From: Sorangium aterium
Lineage (GTDB): Bacteria; Myxococcota_A; Polyangia; Polyangiales; Polyangiaceae
DNA: 64,000 bases
Reading direction: 5' to 3'
Assembly: GCF_028368935.1 (NCBI RefSeq)
Contig: NZ_JAQNDK010000003.1
Location: 620,001-684,000 of the forward strand
Both the position numbers and the translations under genes were made by a program. Positions 48,514 through 57,673 of the stretch are shown in pieces. The number at the start of each line of letters is the position of its first letter. Position 1 is the stretch's first letter. The notes under the pieces are model-generated. The model did not search any database. It was not told the origin of the DNA and saw nothing but the letters and a program-made list of their open reading frames with translations.

Positions 48514-51500
48514 ATGGCCCGCACTGCGCCTGTACCGAACATCCCCGCCATCCCTGGAATGAACCCGGGCGTCTTCATCATGGGAGGGGGCGGGGCCGGT
48601 GGCGGGGGCGGTGGCGCTGGAGGAAACGGCTCTGGCGGTAAACAGGGCGGCAATGGATCCAACGGTGGCAAGGACGCCAGCGGCGGCGGGAAGTCCGCGT
48701 GTGGCAGTGCAGGCGGCGACGGCGCCGGCTGCCCGAACCACCATGGCGGCAAGAAATCGGGAATGGCTGCGAAGGGCGACCCGGTCGACGTGGTGACGGG
48801 CCGGGTGTTCACGATTCCCGCCGTCGACGTCGAGCTTCCGGGACCGCTGCCGCTGTCGATCGTGCGGTCGTACACCACCGCGGCGTTCGAGCGCGACGTC
48901 GGGCTGGGGTTCGGGTGGAGCCACTCGCTGGCGTGGGAGATCGAGGAGCGGCAGCGCATCATCCGCGTCTGGACCGACGATGGGCCGGTCGATGTCGAGG
49001 CGATGCCCGTGGGCGCCGGCGCGCCGGGCCCCCACGGCTGGGTCCTCGCGCGGGAGGAGCGCGGCTTCGTCCTCGATACCGGCGACGACCGCTGGCACGT
49101 GTTCGCCGAAGCGACGGGGAAGCGATACCGGCTGACCGCGATCAAGGACCGATACAACAACGAGATCAGGCTCTCCTACCGGGACGGCGTGCTCGCCGAG
49201 ATCACCGACAGCGTCGGACGGATCGTCCGGGTCCGGCGGACGCCCGACGGGCGCATCGGCGCCTTCGAGATCAAGAACGCGCGGGAGCGCGGTGTCTGGG
49301 TGCCTCTCGCGCAGTACAGCTACGACGCGGCCGGCGATCTCTCGTCCGCGACCGACGCCGACGGATACACGACGCGCTACACGTACCAGGAACACCTCCT
49401 CACCTCCCATACGAGCCCCACCGGGCTCACGTTCTCATTCCGCTACGACGATCGGCGCCGCTGCGTCGAGACGTGGGGCGCTTACGACGATGGGCCCGAC
49501 CGCAGCCTGGCGGAGGACGTCCCGACGCACCTGGCCGACGGGAAGACGGTCGCCAGAGGCATCTACCACTGCAAGCTGGAGTTCGGAGAGGACGGATATG
49601 TCGAAGTCGCGGACTCCATCGCGGTTCATCGCTACTTCGGGAACCGCTTCGGCAAGCTCGACAAGGCCGTGAGCGCCGGGGCCGTGTTCAGCCGGACGTA
49701 CGACGAGCACGGGCACCTCCGGACGTTCATCGATCCGGTCGGCGCCATGACCGTCTGGCAGCGGGATCGCCTCGGCCGCGAGCTCTCCATCACCGATCCG
49801 CTCGGTCGAATGACGAAGATCGAGCGCGATCCGGACGGGCATGTCCGCCGAGCGATCGATCCGGCGGGCGGCGTCACCGAGATCGGGCGGACGCCCGACG
49901 GGCTCATCTGGACCGACCCCCTCGGCGCGGTGTTCCAGGTGCGCCAGGACGGGCGCGGGCGGCTCATCGAGACGGTGGCGCCGAACGGCGGCCGCACGAC
50001 GTACCTCTATGATGATCTCGGGAACATGGTCGAGAAGACCGACGCGCTCGGGGGCAAGACGCAGCTGGCCTATGATTACTGGGGTCGGTGCCGCTCGATC
50101 CGGGATACGAGCGGCGCGGTGCTGTCGTACACCTATGACAACCGCGGCAACCTCACCGGCGTCTACCGGCCCGACGGCGGGACGACCCGCTACGAATACG
50201 ACGGTATGGGGGACTGCACCGCGGTCCTCCAGCCGAACCAGCAGGTGACCCGGTTCGTGCGAGGGGGCTTCCACAAGCTCTGCGAGGTGCACAAGCCGAA
50301 CGGAGAGAGCACGCGGTTCCGGTACAACCGTGAGGGGCGCCTTGTCGAGATCCAGAACGCGCTCGGGGAGCGCCACAGGATCGAGCTCAATACGGCGGGG
50401 ATGGTGACCAGCGAGCGTGGGTTCGACGGGCGCGTGTCTCGAACCAAGTACGATTACAATGGCCGGATCATCTCCTTCCAGAACGCCGCGGGCGAGAGGA
50501 CGGAGTACACGTACGACCTCGCCGGGCAGCTCATCGCGCGCACCTTCGACGACGGCAGCGTCGAGAGGTTCACCTACGACGCCCGCGGCGACCTGATCGC
50601 CGCTGACAGCCCCGCTGGCTCGTTCACCTATGAGCGCAACGCCGTCGGCTGGGTCGTGTCGGAGACCCAGATCGTGGGCGGCGAGGCCGCGACCATCCGG
50701 CGCACCTTCGATCTGATGGGTGACGTCGTCGAACGCACCACGTCGCTCGGTCACTCCGCCAGGTGGATTCGCAACGTCGGCGGGCTCGCCGAGAGGGTGA
50801 TCCTCGACGGAAGAGACGAGATCCGGATCGCGTACGACGCCGCGGGGCGTGAGGTTTGCCGCGCCCTGCCGCGAGGCGGCCGGATCGAGAGCGTGTGGGA
50901 CGTGATGGATCGCCTCGTCGAGCGGCGCGTCTGCTCGCCGTCGAGCCGCGTCCACGTCGGGCCGAACGAACCAGAATGGGTGGGCCCGGCCCCGGCGTCG
51001 GTGACGGTGCACCACGCGTACCGATACTCGCCTGCGTCGGAGCTCGTCGAGGCGTGGGACCAGGCGTACGGCACGCGCCGCTTCGAGTACGACCCTGCGA
51101 GCCAGATCCTGGCGAACGTCCCGGAGCACGAGCGCGCCGAGCTCTTTCGCTACGACGCCTGCGGGAACGTGTTCGACGTCGCCGCCGGCAAGCAGGATCG
51201 CTCGTACGGTCCTGGAAATCGCTTGCTCAGGAAGGGAGACACAGAGCTCCTCTGGGACGACGACGCGCGCCTCAAGGAGACGCGGGCCAGGACCTCCGCC
51301 GGAGCGCTCGATGTCACCCGATATGCCTGGGACGCGCGTGGGCTCTTGCAGTCGGTCGAGCGCGCCGACGGCACCGTCGTCGAGTTCTCGTACGATCCGG
51401 ACGCCCGGCGCGTCGCCAAGCGGGTCTCCCGGCGGCTCTCGACCGGGGAGCTGCGGCCGGAGAGCGCGACGAGGTTCGTCTGGGATGGAGCCGAGCTCGT

Positions 51501-52476
51501 GCACGAGATCCGGCAGGTCACGGGCGACGCGGCTGCCCCCGCCGTGCCGACCGTGGATGCGCGCACGTACGTCTTCGAGGCCGGCGCGCCGTGGGCGCAG
51601 CGCGCGGGGGACGGCGAGTGGTATCACTATCTGAACGACGAGATCGGCACCCCGGAGCGGCTCGTCGGCCCCGACGGCGCCGTCGCGTGCGAGCTGCGGC
51701 GGAGCGCCTGGGGAAAGGTCGAGCCCGCGCGCAGCGCGTTGGCGCCGGTGTCGACGCCGATCCGCTTTCGTGGGCAGTACTGGGACGATGAGATCGGCCT
51801 CTGCTACAACCGCAACCGCTATTACGATCCCGAGGCGGGTCGCTATATCAGCGCGGATCCGATCGGGATCTTCGGCGGTCTCAATGGATTCGCCTACGCG
51901 GAGAACCAGCCGACGCGGCTCATCGATCCGGACGGGCTCATGGCCAAGGCCTCGAGCGAGATCGAGACCGCCGGCGGCAAGAGGCACCGCGGATCGAGCG
52001 CGTTCGGGGGGCCGCTCGACCCCGCGCTCCAGACCGCGGTCGACAACGCCCACAAGAAGTTCGACGACGGCCAGGTGGCGGGGCCGAAGCCATCGAGCGC
52101 CGGACAGTGTGCCGAGATCGAGGCGCTGAACAACCTGGCGAAAGACATCCGGCAGGACCGCCAGAAGAACGGCAAGACATTGAAAGACCCCGCGGCCGAA
52201 GACACCGAGATCAGGAAGGAGATGCAGAAACAGGTGAAGGAGGGCAAGATGACGACCAAGACGGACAAGGACGGTCTGCTCATGGATCCGTGCAAGTTCT
52301 GCGCGCAGGTCATGCGTGAGCTCGGCCTTCACCCGGCGAACAACGGGGGCACGGGCAAGAAGAACGGTGTCATCGGCTCGGACGGCAAGGCGTGGAACGG
52401 CAATGTCTGGCACAAGGGACGCTCCATGCCGTTCAGGACCGCTCCCTCGAGCACGCCGCCCTTCGCAGGCACATGA
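48514..52476 (+). CDS. RHS/YD-repeat polymorphic toxin with C-terminal deaminase-like domain
   Basis: Start ATG 48514 follows GGGAGA; frame upstream of it is unsupported. The 1320-aa protein has a Gly-rich N-terminus (20-75), then GDPVDVVTGRVF, a long series of YD repeats (for example YTYDNRGNLTGVY and YEYDGMGDC) and an RHS core ending at GRYISADPIGIFGG and DPDGL (1138-1142), the usual boundary where the toxin domain is released. The last 178 residues carry CAE (Cys1199-Glu1201) and PCKFC (Cys1260, Cys1263), the zinc-ligand and proton-shuttle pattern of cytidine-deaminase-fold toxins with Cys in place of His, as in the YwqJ-like group. The inferred role is contact-dependent or secreted intoxication by nucleic-acid or nucleotide deamination. 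No signal peptide was seen. Its 3' end overlaps the next gene by 4 nt. Confidence 0.88.
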   Translation: MARTAPVPNIPAIPGMNPGVFIMGGGGAGGGGGGAGGNGSGGKQGGNGSNGGKDASGGGKSACGSAGGDGAGCPNHHGGKKSGMAAKGDPVDVVTGRVFTIPAVDVELPGPLPLSIVRSYTTAAFERDVGLGFGWSHSLAWEIEERQRIIRVWTDDGPVDVEAMPVGAGAPGPHGWVLAREERGFVLDTGDDRWHVFAEATGKRYRLTAIKDRYNNEIRLSYRDGVLAEITDSVGRIVRVRRTPDGRIGAFEIKNARERGVWVPLAQYSYDAAGDLSSATDADGYTTRYTYQEHLLTSHTSPTGLTFSFRYDDRRRCVETWGAYDDGPDRSLAEDVPTHLADGKTVARGIYHCKLEFGEDGYVEVADSIAVHRYFGNRFGKLDKAVSAGAVFSRTYDEHGHLRTFIDPVGAMTVWQRDRLGRELSITDPLGRMTKIERDPDGHVRRAIDPAGGVTEIGRTPDGLIWTDPLGAVFQVRQDGRGRLIETVAPNGGRTTYLYDDLGNMVEKTDALGGKTQLAYDYWGRCRSIRDTSGAVLSYTYDNRGNLTGVYRPDGGTTRYEYDGMGDCTAVLQPNQQVTRFVRGGFHKLCEVHKPNGESTRFRYNREGRLVEIQNALGERHRIELNTAGMVTSERGFDGRVSRTKYDYNGRIISFQNAAGERTEYTYDLAGQLIARTFDDGSVERFTYDARGDLIAADSPAGSFTYERNAVGWVVSETQIVGGEAATIRRTFDLMGDVVERTTSLGHSARWIRNVGGLAERVILDGRDEIRIAYDAAGREVCRALPRGGRIESVWDVMDRLVERRVCSPSSRVHVGPNEPEWVGPAPASVTVHHAYRYSPASELVEAWDQAYGTRRFEYDPASQILANVPEHERAELFRYDACGNVFDVAAGKQDRSYGPGNRLLRKGDTELLWDDDARLKETRARTSAGALDVTRYAWDARGLLQSVERADGTVVEFSYDPDARRVAKRVSRRLSTGELRPESATRFVWDGAELVHEIRQVTGDAAAPAVPTVDARTYVFEAGAPWAQRAGDGEWYHYLNDEIGTPERLVGPDGAVACELRRSAWGKVEPARSALAPVSTPIRFRGQYWDDEIGLCYNRNRYYDPEAGRYISADPIGIFGGLNGFAYAENQPTRLIDPDGLMAKASSEIETAGGKRHRGSSAFGGPLDPALQTAVDNAHKKFDDGQVAGPKPSSAGQCAEIEALNNLAKDIRQDRQKNGKTLKDPAAEDTEIRKEMQKQVKEGKMTTKTDKDGLLMDPCKFCAQVMRELGLHPANNGGTGKKNGVIGSDGKAWNGNVWHKGRSMPFRTAPSSTPPFAGT

Positions 52477-55244
52477 TCTCTCCTTCGCGAGCACCGGATG
52501 CGCCGGCCATGGGTCCAGCGGCGGCCGAGCGTGGCGTCCTCGCCTTCTGGCACGAGGTCGAGCGCTGTCGCAGCGCCCCCCTCGGCGGTAAGGCGCGCGC
52601 TGGCGCTGTGGCGGCCCTAGAAGGGTGGCTGGAGCATGGCGGTGCGCGCGCGGTGCTGCTTGGGCCGAGCGGGCGCGGCAGATCGATGCTGCTGGGCGCG
52701 TGGGCGCTGGAGCTGGCCCGCGCGGGCCGGCACGAGATCGCGTTCGTCCCCGTGAGCCGCCGGTTCGGTACGGCGCTGGAGCATACGGCGCTGAACCTCC
52801 TTTATGCGCGCGTGGCACCGTTCCTCAGGTCGCCGCGGCGCACCGGCGAACGGCCGCACGGGGTCGAGGCGACGCGGCGTGATCTTGTGAGCATGCTCGA
52901 GGAGGGCCGCCAGCCTGAAGAGAGGCCGCTCATCGTGATCCTCGATGGGATCGACGAGGCCGTCGCGTGGAGCGCCGATGCCGCGCAGCGCTTCCTGCGA
53001 GATCTCGGCCCCGGCGTGCGCGCCGTGCTGTCGGCGCGCTCGATCGAGGTGCTCGGAGGGCTCCGGGAAGGGACGGAGTTGGTCGCGCTGCCGCCGATCG
53101 CAGTCGACGAGGTCGCGGAGGCTATCGGGCGGAGGCTCGGCGAGCTGCCGGCCAGCGTGAAGGACGACGTCGCCCGGGTGAGCGGCGGGGAGCCGCTTCT
53201 CGTGGAGGCGCTCCTCGAGGCCCTCTCGCAGAATTCCGCGGCTGTGGCGCCGCGGCTCGCGAGCGCTCCCGCAGGGGCTCCGGGGGTCCTCGATCTCTGC
53301 GCCGGCGGCGCGATCCGCCCTGTTTTGCCTTGGCTTGCAGGCGCGCTCGCGCCGATCGAGGAGGAGGAGCTCTTCGCGATCTCGACGGTGAGCGACGGAG
53401 TCTGGAACGAGCTGAGCGGACCGATCGTCGCCGCGAGAGAGTCGGGCCTCGCGCTCCGTCACCCGGCCTGGGCGGAGGCTGTTGAAGAGCGGCTTGCGCC
53501 GCAGCAGCGCGCGGCGGTCGATCGCCGGTTCGCCGACCACGGGAAGCGCGCGTTCGCCTCGGGCACGGTCTCTGACTACGTATGCCGGAACTGGCGCGCT
53601 CACCTGGAGCGGGTCGGTGCGAGCCTCGCAGAGCGGATCGAGCTGGTCTCGCGCGCGTGGCTCGACGTGTGGAGGACGCGCCCGGATGGCTCGTCCGGGT
53701 TCATCGCCGACGTGGACGCGACGGCGGCGTGCGCGGCGAGCCTCCTGGTCGATTCCGCGGCCGGAGGCGATGTCCTGGCGGCGCTGGCCGCGCGGGTCCG
53801 CTGCCTGCTCGTGACGAGCTCGGTGCGGACGATCCTTGGCTTCGAGGAGACGCGGCGTGTGCTGGCTGCGCAGGCCGTGCAGGAGGACGAGGAGGAAGAG
53901 GAAGGGGCCGAGGGAGGCGAGGGCTCCGCCGGAGCACACATCGAGATGCCGCGCGTGGGCGAGGACATCCTCGATGCTGGACGGCCGATCGCCGACGCCG
54001 CGGAGCGCGCCGGTGCCCTGATCCGGCTGGCGCACGAGCTGCCCGACGCCGAGCGCGCCGTCGTGCTCCGCTGGGCGCTCGAGGCCGCCAGCGAGGAGCA
54101 CGCCGACGGGGGCGCGCTCGCCGCCGTGGCGCGCGCGCTCGACGGGCAGGCGCGCGTGACGGCCGCGCGCGAGGCGGCGGCGCGGCTCGCTCGCGAGCGG
54201 ACCAAGGAGAGCCGGAGCGCGCGCGTGTCCCTGGCGGCGCTGCTGCCCGAGGCCGAGGCGCTCGACCTCGGTCGCGAGGCGTTCGCCGAGGTCCCGGCCG
54301 ACGCGAGGAGCGACGAGCTGCCGCGGCTCTCGGAGGCCGCCGCGCGATGGTCTCCCGCGGCGGTGCGCGGGCTCTGGGCATGGTCCCAGGCGCTGCCCCC
54401 CTCGGACCGGCACCTGGTCCTCGCTCGCCTCGCTTCGGGGTTGCCCGCGGAGGAGCGGGAAGCGGGCGCGTCGGAGGCGCTGGGGCTCGCGCTGTCGCTG
54501 CTCGCGGGCGACGCGCTTCCGCCGGACGCGTGCTGGAGCATCTGCGCGCTCGCGCCGCACGCACCTGCCGGCGCCGCGTCCGCGCTGGTCCGGGCGTGCG
54601 CGGCTGCGGCCGGCCTCCACCTCCCGGTGGTGAAGGCCGTCGCCGCGCGCCTCTGCGATCTGGGGCGCGTGGAGGATGCGCTCGCGCTGGTGGACACGCT
54701 GCCCCAGCCGTCGGACCGGATCGAGGCGCGAGCCGCCCTGCTCGCGCACCTGCCCGCCGCGGTCCGCGAGGCCGCCTGGGCCCAGCTGTCGGGCGATCTG
54801 CAGGCGAGCGACGGCGCGCGCCTGCTCTTCGAGCGGAACGCCGCTGCGTGGACCCGGGCTCTCGGGGCCGATGCGGTCCTCGACCTGTCACGCGAGATCG
54901 GCGCCCCGTGGTCAGCCCTGGTCGCGATCGCCGTGGCCTCGCCGGACGACGCGCCGGCGATTGCGCGCGATCTGGTCGAGCGCGCTCTGGAGCAGCCGAG
55001 CGACGAGGACGAGGCGCTCTTCGCGCTGATCCCGCTGGCCGCCTCGATGACCGAGCCGCACGCGCGCCGCCTCTGCCAGAGACTCCTGAACGAGCTCGGC
55101 TGGAAGCCGCGGCCCGATCTCCTCGACGACTGGACGAAGGACGACCTCGGGCACCTGGCGCCGTTGTTCGCCCGCGTCGCTGGATCTCAGGGCGTCGCCG
55201 CGGTGGCCCGGGAGATCGTCGACGTCGCACGGTGGCTGCCCTGA
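52473..55244 (+). CDS. Large P-loop NTPase-like protein coupled to the RHS toxin
   Basis: ATG 52473 overlaps the RHS stop (ATGA), giving 923 aa. Around residues 45-65 there is a Walker-A-like sequence GPSGRGRS in which the invariant Lys is Arg, followed by a plausible Walker B, LIVILDGIDEA, so it resembles AAA/NACHT-type ATPases with an altered nucleotide site. The remainder (about 300-923) is Ala/Arg/Glu-rich and helical, with repeated short segments such as LARLASGLPAEEREAG, like an alpha-solenoid. A Glu-rich patch (EDEEEEEGAEGGEG) lies near residue 500. I do not recognise the family. Its coupling to the toxin suggests a role in toxin delivery, control or protection, but it is far larger than usual immunity proteins. 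Confidence 0.8.
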   Translation: MISPSRAPDAPAMGPAAAERGVLAFWHEVERCRSAPLGGKARAGAVAALEGWLEHGGARAVLLGPSGRGRSMLLGAWALELARAGRHEIAFVPVSRRFGTALEHTALNLLYARVAPFLRSPRRTGERPHGVEATRRDLVSMLEEGRQPEERPLIVILDGIDEAVAWSADAAQRFLRDLGPGVRAVLSARSIEVLGGLREGTELVALPPIAVDEVAEAIGRRLGELPASVKDDVARVSGGEPLLVEALLEALSQNSAAVAPRLASAPAGAPGVLDLCAGGAIRPVLPWLAGALAPIEEEELFAISTVSDGVWNELSGPIVAARESGLALRHPAWAEAVEERLAPQQRAAVDRRFADHGKRAFASGTVSDYVCRNWRAHLERVGASLAERIELVSRAWLDVWRTRPDGSSGFIADVDATAACAASLLVDSAAGGDVLAALAARVRCLLVTSSVRTILGFEETRRVLAAQAVQEDEEEEEGAEGGEGSAGAHIEMPRVGEDILDAGRPIADAAERAGALIRLAHELPDAERAVVLRWALEAASEEHADGGALAAVARALDGQARVTAAREAAARLARERTKESRSARVSLAALLPEAEALDLGREAFAEVPADARSDELPRLSEAAARWSPAAVRGLWAWSQALPPSDRHLVLARLASGLPAEEREAGASEALGLALSLLAGDALPPDACWSICALAPHAPAGAASALVRACAAAAGLHLPVVKAVAARLCDLGRVEDALALVDTLPQPSDRIEARAALLAHLPAAVREAAWAQLSGDLQASDGARLLFERNAAAWTRALGADAVLDLSREIGAPWSALVAIAVASPDDAPAIARDLVERALEQPSDEDEALFALIPLAASMTEPHARRLCQRLLNELGWKPRPDLLDDWTKDDLGHLAPLFARVAGSQGVAAVAREIVDVARWLP

Positions 55245-55333
55245 GCGTCCGCGGAGAGACGGGCGGCGCGACGCTTGGAGCTCTTCCGGAGCTGCGTGAT
55301 CATGGCGGTCCACGCAGATCCTGGGCTTGCCGC

Positions 55334-56380
55334 TCAGGGGCGGTACCGCGGATCGTCGAGGAAGGCAGTATCGGTCAGCGACCGCAGGAACGCCACCAGA
55401 TCGGCCTTCTCGTCCGGAGAGAGCCGCAGCTCGTCGATCTGCGGATCCGTCGAGAAATGGCCCAGCCCGCCGCGATCGTAATGGTCGACCACCTCCTCCA
55501 GCGTCGCCAGCGATCCGTCGTGCATATAGGGGGCGCTCGCCGCGATGTTCCGCAGACCGGGCACCTTGAATTTGCCAAGGTCTCCCGTGCGTCCGGTGAT
55601 CCTCTGCCGCCCGACGTCGCCGCCCTCGAGGTAAGTGCCGTTGTTGAAGAAGCCTTCGTTGGTGAGCATTCCGGACGGGTGGCAATGGAAGCAGCCAGCC
55701 CGCTCGGTCAGGAACAGCGCCTCGCCGCGGCGCTCGGCGTCTCCGAAGCTCGTGTCGTCCCCGCGCCGGTGGCGGTCGTAAGCGCTGTCGGCGCTGACGA
55801 TCGAACGGACGAAGCTGGCGAGGGCCTTGCGCAAGGACTCCTCGCCGGGAGGCACGCCATAGGCATCCATGAACGCCTTCACATAGACGTCATCGCCGGC
55901 GACACGAGCGACGGCCTCGGCGAGCGGTAGATCCATCTCGTCGGGGTTCTCGATGGGCTTCCCGGTCTGCTCTTCCAGGGTGGCCGCGCGGCCATCCCAG
56001 AAGAAGCTCTCGCCCCAGGCGAGGTTCACCAGCGCGGGCGCGTTCCGCTGTCCCAGGCGGCCGTCGACCCCCTGGGAGACGGGGACCGGATCGGCGAAGG
56101 CGTACTCCTGTCGGTGGCAGCTCGCGCACGCGATCTCGCCGGTGCGAGAGAGGCGCTTGTCGAAGAAGAGCCTCTTGCCGAGCTGGGCCCTCGCCTCGGT
56201 GAGCGCGTTTTCGGCCGGCGCTCTGGCCGCCGCGGTGCGCGCGGGAAAGCCGGCGGGGATGGCGTCCGTGACGAGCGGCGGCAAAGGTCCAGGGGCCGCC
56301 GGCCCGTCGTCGCCGCATCCGCCCGCGAGGAGCAGCGCCGCCAGGCCGATGGCCCCGCCAAAGTTGGAGCTCGGCGTCAC
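55334..56380 (-). CDS. Di-haem cytochrome c peroxidase/MauG family protein (MbnH-like)
   Basis: A 348-aa exported protein. The N-terminus has a hydrophobic stretch ending in LLLAGGC, a probable lipoprotein signal with lipidated Cys22. Two haem c motifs are present, CASCH (85-89) and CFHCH (230-234), as in bacterial di-haem peroxidases and MauG. Other family segments are LGKRLFFDKRLSRTG, FFWDGRA and VPGLRNIAASAPYMHDGSL. The GTG start overlaps the stop of the upstream MbnP-like gene (GTGA), so the two are translationally coupled. In known MbnP/MbnH pairs the MauG-like enzyme oxidises a Trp of its partner, which then binds copper. This role is inferred from the pairing; a plain peroxidase is the alternative. 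Confidence 0.9.
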   Translation of the reverse strand: MTPSSNFGGAIGLAALLLAGGCGDDGPAAPGPLPPLVTDAIPAGFPARTAAARAPAENALTEARAQLGKRLFFDKRLSRTGEIACASCHRQEYAFADPVPVSQGVDGRLGQRNAPALVNLAWGESFFWDGRAATLEEQTGKPIENPDEMDLPLAEAVARVAGDDVYVKAFMDAYGVPPGEESLRKALASFVRSIVSADSAYDRHRRGDDTSFGDAERRGEALFLTERAGCFHCHPSGMLTNEGFFNNGTYLEGGDVGRQRITGRTGDLGKFKVPGLRNIAASAPYMHDGSLATLEEVVDHYDRGGLGHFSTDPQIDELRLSPDEKADLVAFLRSLTDTAFLDDPRYRP

Positions 56381-57366
56381 GGACCGAAGGTGAACACCGT
56401 CCGATCGGGGAGGCCGCGCCGCAGGCGCTCACCCGCGAGGAGCTCGTCTCCCACGGGCCCGGGCGGCGGGACGAACCCGGTCATGTCGACGTCCGCCGTG
56501 GCGCCCGCGAAGACCTCGTCCATGACGATCCGGACGACCTTGCCCGTCGAGCCGCTCGCGGGCACGGACAGCGCGCCTCGTACCTCGACCCTGGGCGCGA
56601 GATCCTCGACCAGGTTGCCTCCCATGTGGACCGCCGGCGGAACCGTGGCCGTCTCTCCCTCGGGATCGACGGGATCCCCCTCGTCCGGCGGAGCCACGTT
56701 GCCCTCGTAGCGCAGGAAGAGGTGGCCGGTGTGCGGCCACGTCATCTGGGAGGCTTCCGCCAGAGGCGCGACGCTCGTTTCGGGCCGGGAGCTGTTGCAG
56801 GCCTGGTGCAAGCCCCAGATGAAGCTGACGCCTTCGTAGCTGCCAGCCGGAGCGCGCAGCCGGAGCGCGGCCGAGCCCGGGTCCTCGGCGTTGTAGAAGT
56901 GGACCCCGTAAGGGGTGGGGGCGCCGTCCGGGCCGACGATATCGACGGGCACGAGGTCGCCGTCCGCCCCGATCAGCGCCGCGTGCGAGACGTAGAAGCG
57001 AACGTTGAGCGGCGTGACCGTGCTGCCGTCCGGCGCGACGTTCGGCTCGCCGAACAGGAACGGCTCACCGCCGAGGACGAGCTCGAACGCGAGCTCGACG
57101 AGTGTGCCCTCGGTCCGGATGGACGCCGGCTGCTCTGCGCAACCGGTCGGCCAGGTGGCCTCGGCCTGGCCGCCCGCGCCACCGGCGCCGCCGGCGCCCG
57201 GTTGGGCGTCCGCGCCACCCGCGCTGCTCGCTCCACCGGACCCATCGGGCTCGCTGCCGCCCGCACCGCCGGTCCCGGACTCGATTGGCTGATTCGAGCC
57301 CCCGCCGCAAGCGGCTGCGGCGCCCAATAGCAATCCGAACAACCGGAACAAGCCAGGAGATTTCAT
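56377..57366 (-). CDS. MbnP-like lipoprotein, partner of the di-haem enzyme
   Basis: The start is taken at 57366 (MKSPGLFRLFGLLLG), giving 329 aa with a lipoprotein signal ending AAAAC; a start 51 nt further upstream would put a charged, signal-like-poor extension in front. A Gly/Ser/Ala-rich spacer follows, then a beta-rich domain with features of the MbnP family: LVELAFELVLGGEPF, PLNVRFYVSHAALIGADGD, VHFYNAED, GSYEGVSFIWGLHQACN and MTWPHTGHLFLRYEG. The last two hold the Trp residues that would be candidates for oxidation by the di-haem partner. It precedes the MbnH-like gene in a coupled two-gene unit on the minus strand. Family assignment comes from remembered motifs and from the pairing. 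Confidence 0.82.
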   Translation of the reverse strand: MKSPGLFRLFGLLLGAAAACGGGSNQPIESGTGGAGGSEPDGSGGASSAGGADAQPGAGGAGGAGGQAEATWPTGCAEQPASIRTEGTLVELAFELVLGGEPFLFGEPNVAPDGSTVTPLNVRFYVSHAALIGADGDLVPVDIVGPDGAPTPYGVHFYNAEDPGSAALRLRAPAGSYEGVSFIWGLHQACNSSRPETSVAPLAEASQMTWPHTGHLFLRYEGNVAPPDEGDPVDPEGETATVPPAVHMGGNLVEDLAPRVEVRGALSVPASGSTGKVVRIVMDEVFAGATADVDMTGFVPPPGPVGDELLAGERLRRGLPDRTVFTFGP

Positions 57367-57673
57367 CGTGGGATCGATTGTACGCGATGACGCACCACAC
57401 GGGAACAGATGACGCATCGCCGGGATCTTGCTGGGCGAGACGCGGATGGGTGGTGCGAGCGGCTATACGCCGCCGGGCCGGCCAGCACCATTGTGCCAGG
57501 GCGGTGCGCGGGCGAAGAAGGGCGCTCTGCCGCATGACGGCGGGCGGTGACACGCAGGGCAATGGGCAGCCACGCGGCGTCCCCATCACCGCGCTGGCGC
57601 CCTCCGGCGCTCCGACAGAGGCGTTCGTTCTCGAGCGGGCCGCCGGCAAAGTGCGACCGTGATCCGGCGCGGC
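57367..57673 (-). promoter_or_regulatory. 307-nt intergenic region upstream of the MbnP-like operon
   Basis: On the minus strand, TACAAT (plus-strand ATTGTA 57377-57382) lies 10 nt before the start codon, with TTCCCG 17 bp upstream (plus 57400-57405). Two exact 9-bp direct repeats TGCGTCATC (plus 57386-57394 and 57408-57416) are 22 bp apart and flank the -35. This would be a promoter with an almost leaderless transcript, perhaps under a regulator. Nothing was seen in the rest of the interval. Confidence 0.35.

Noticed and set aside
55245-55333. Bidirectional terminator between the convergent P-loop and di-haem genes
   Set aside because: Only a 5-bp hairpin (AGCTC/GAGCT) without a T-run was visible.
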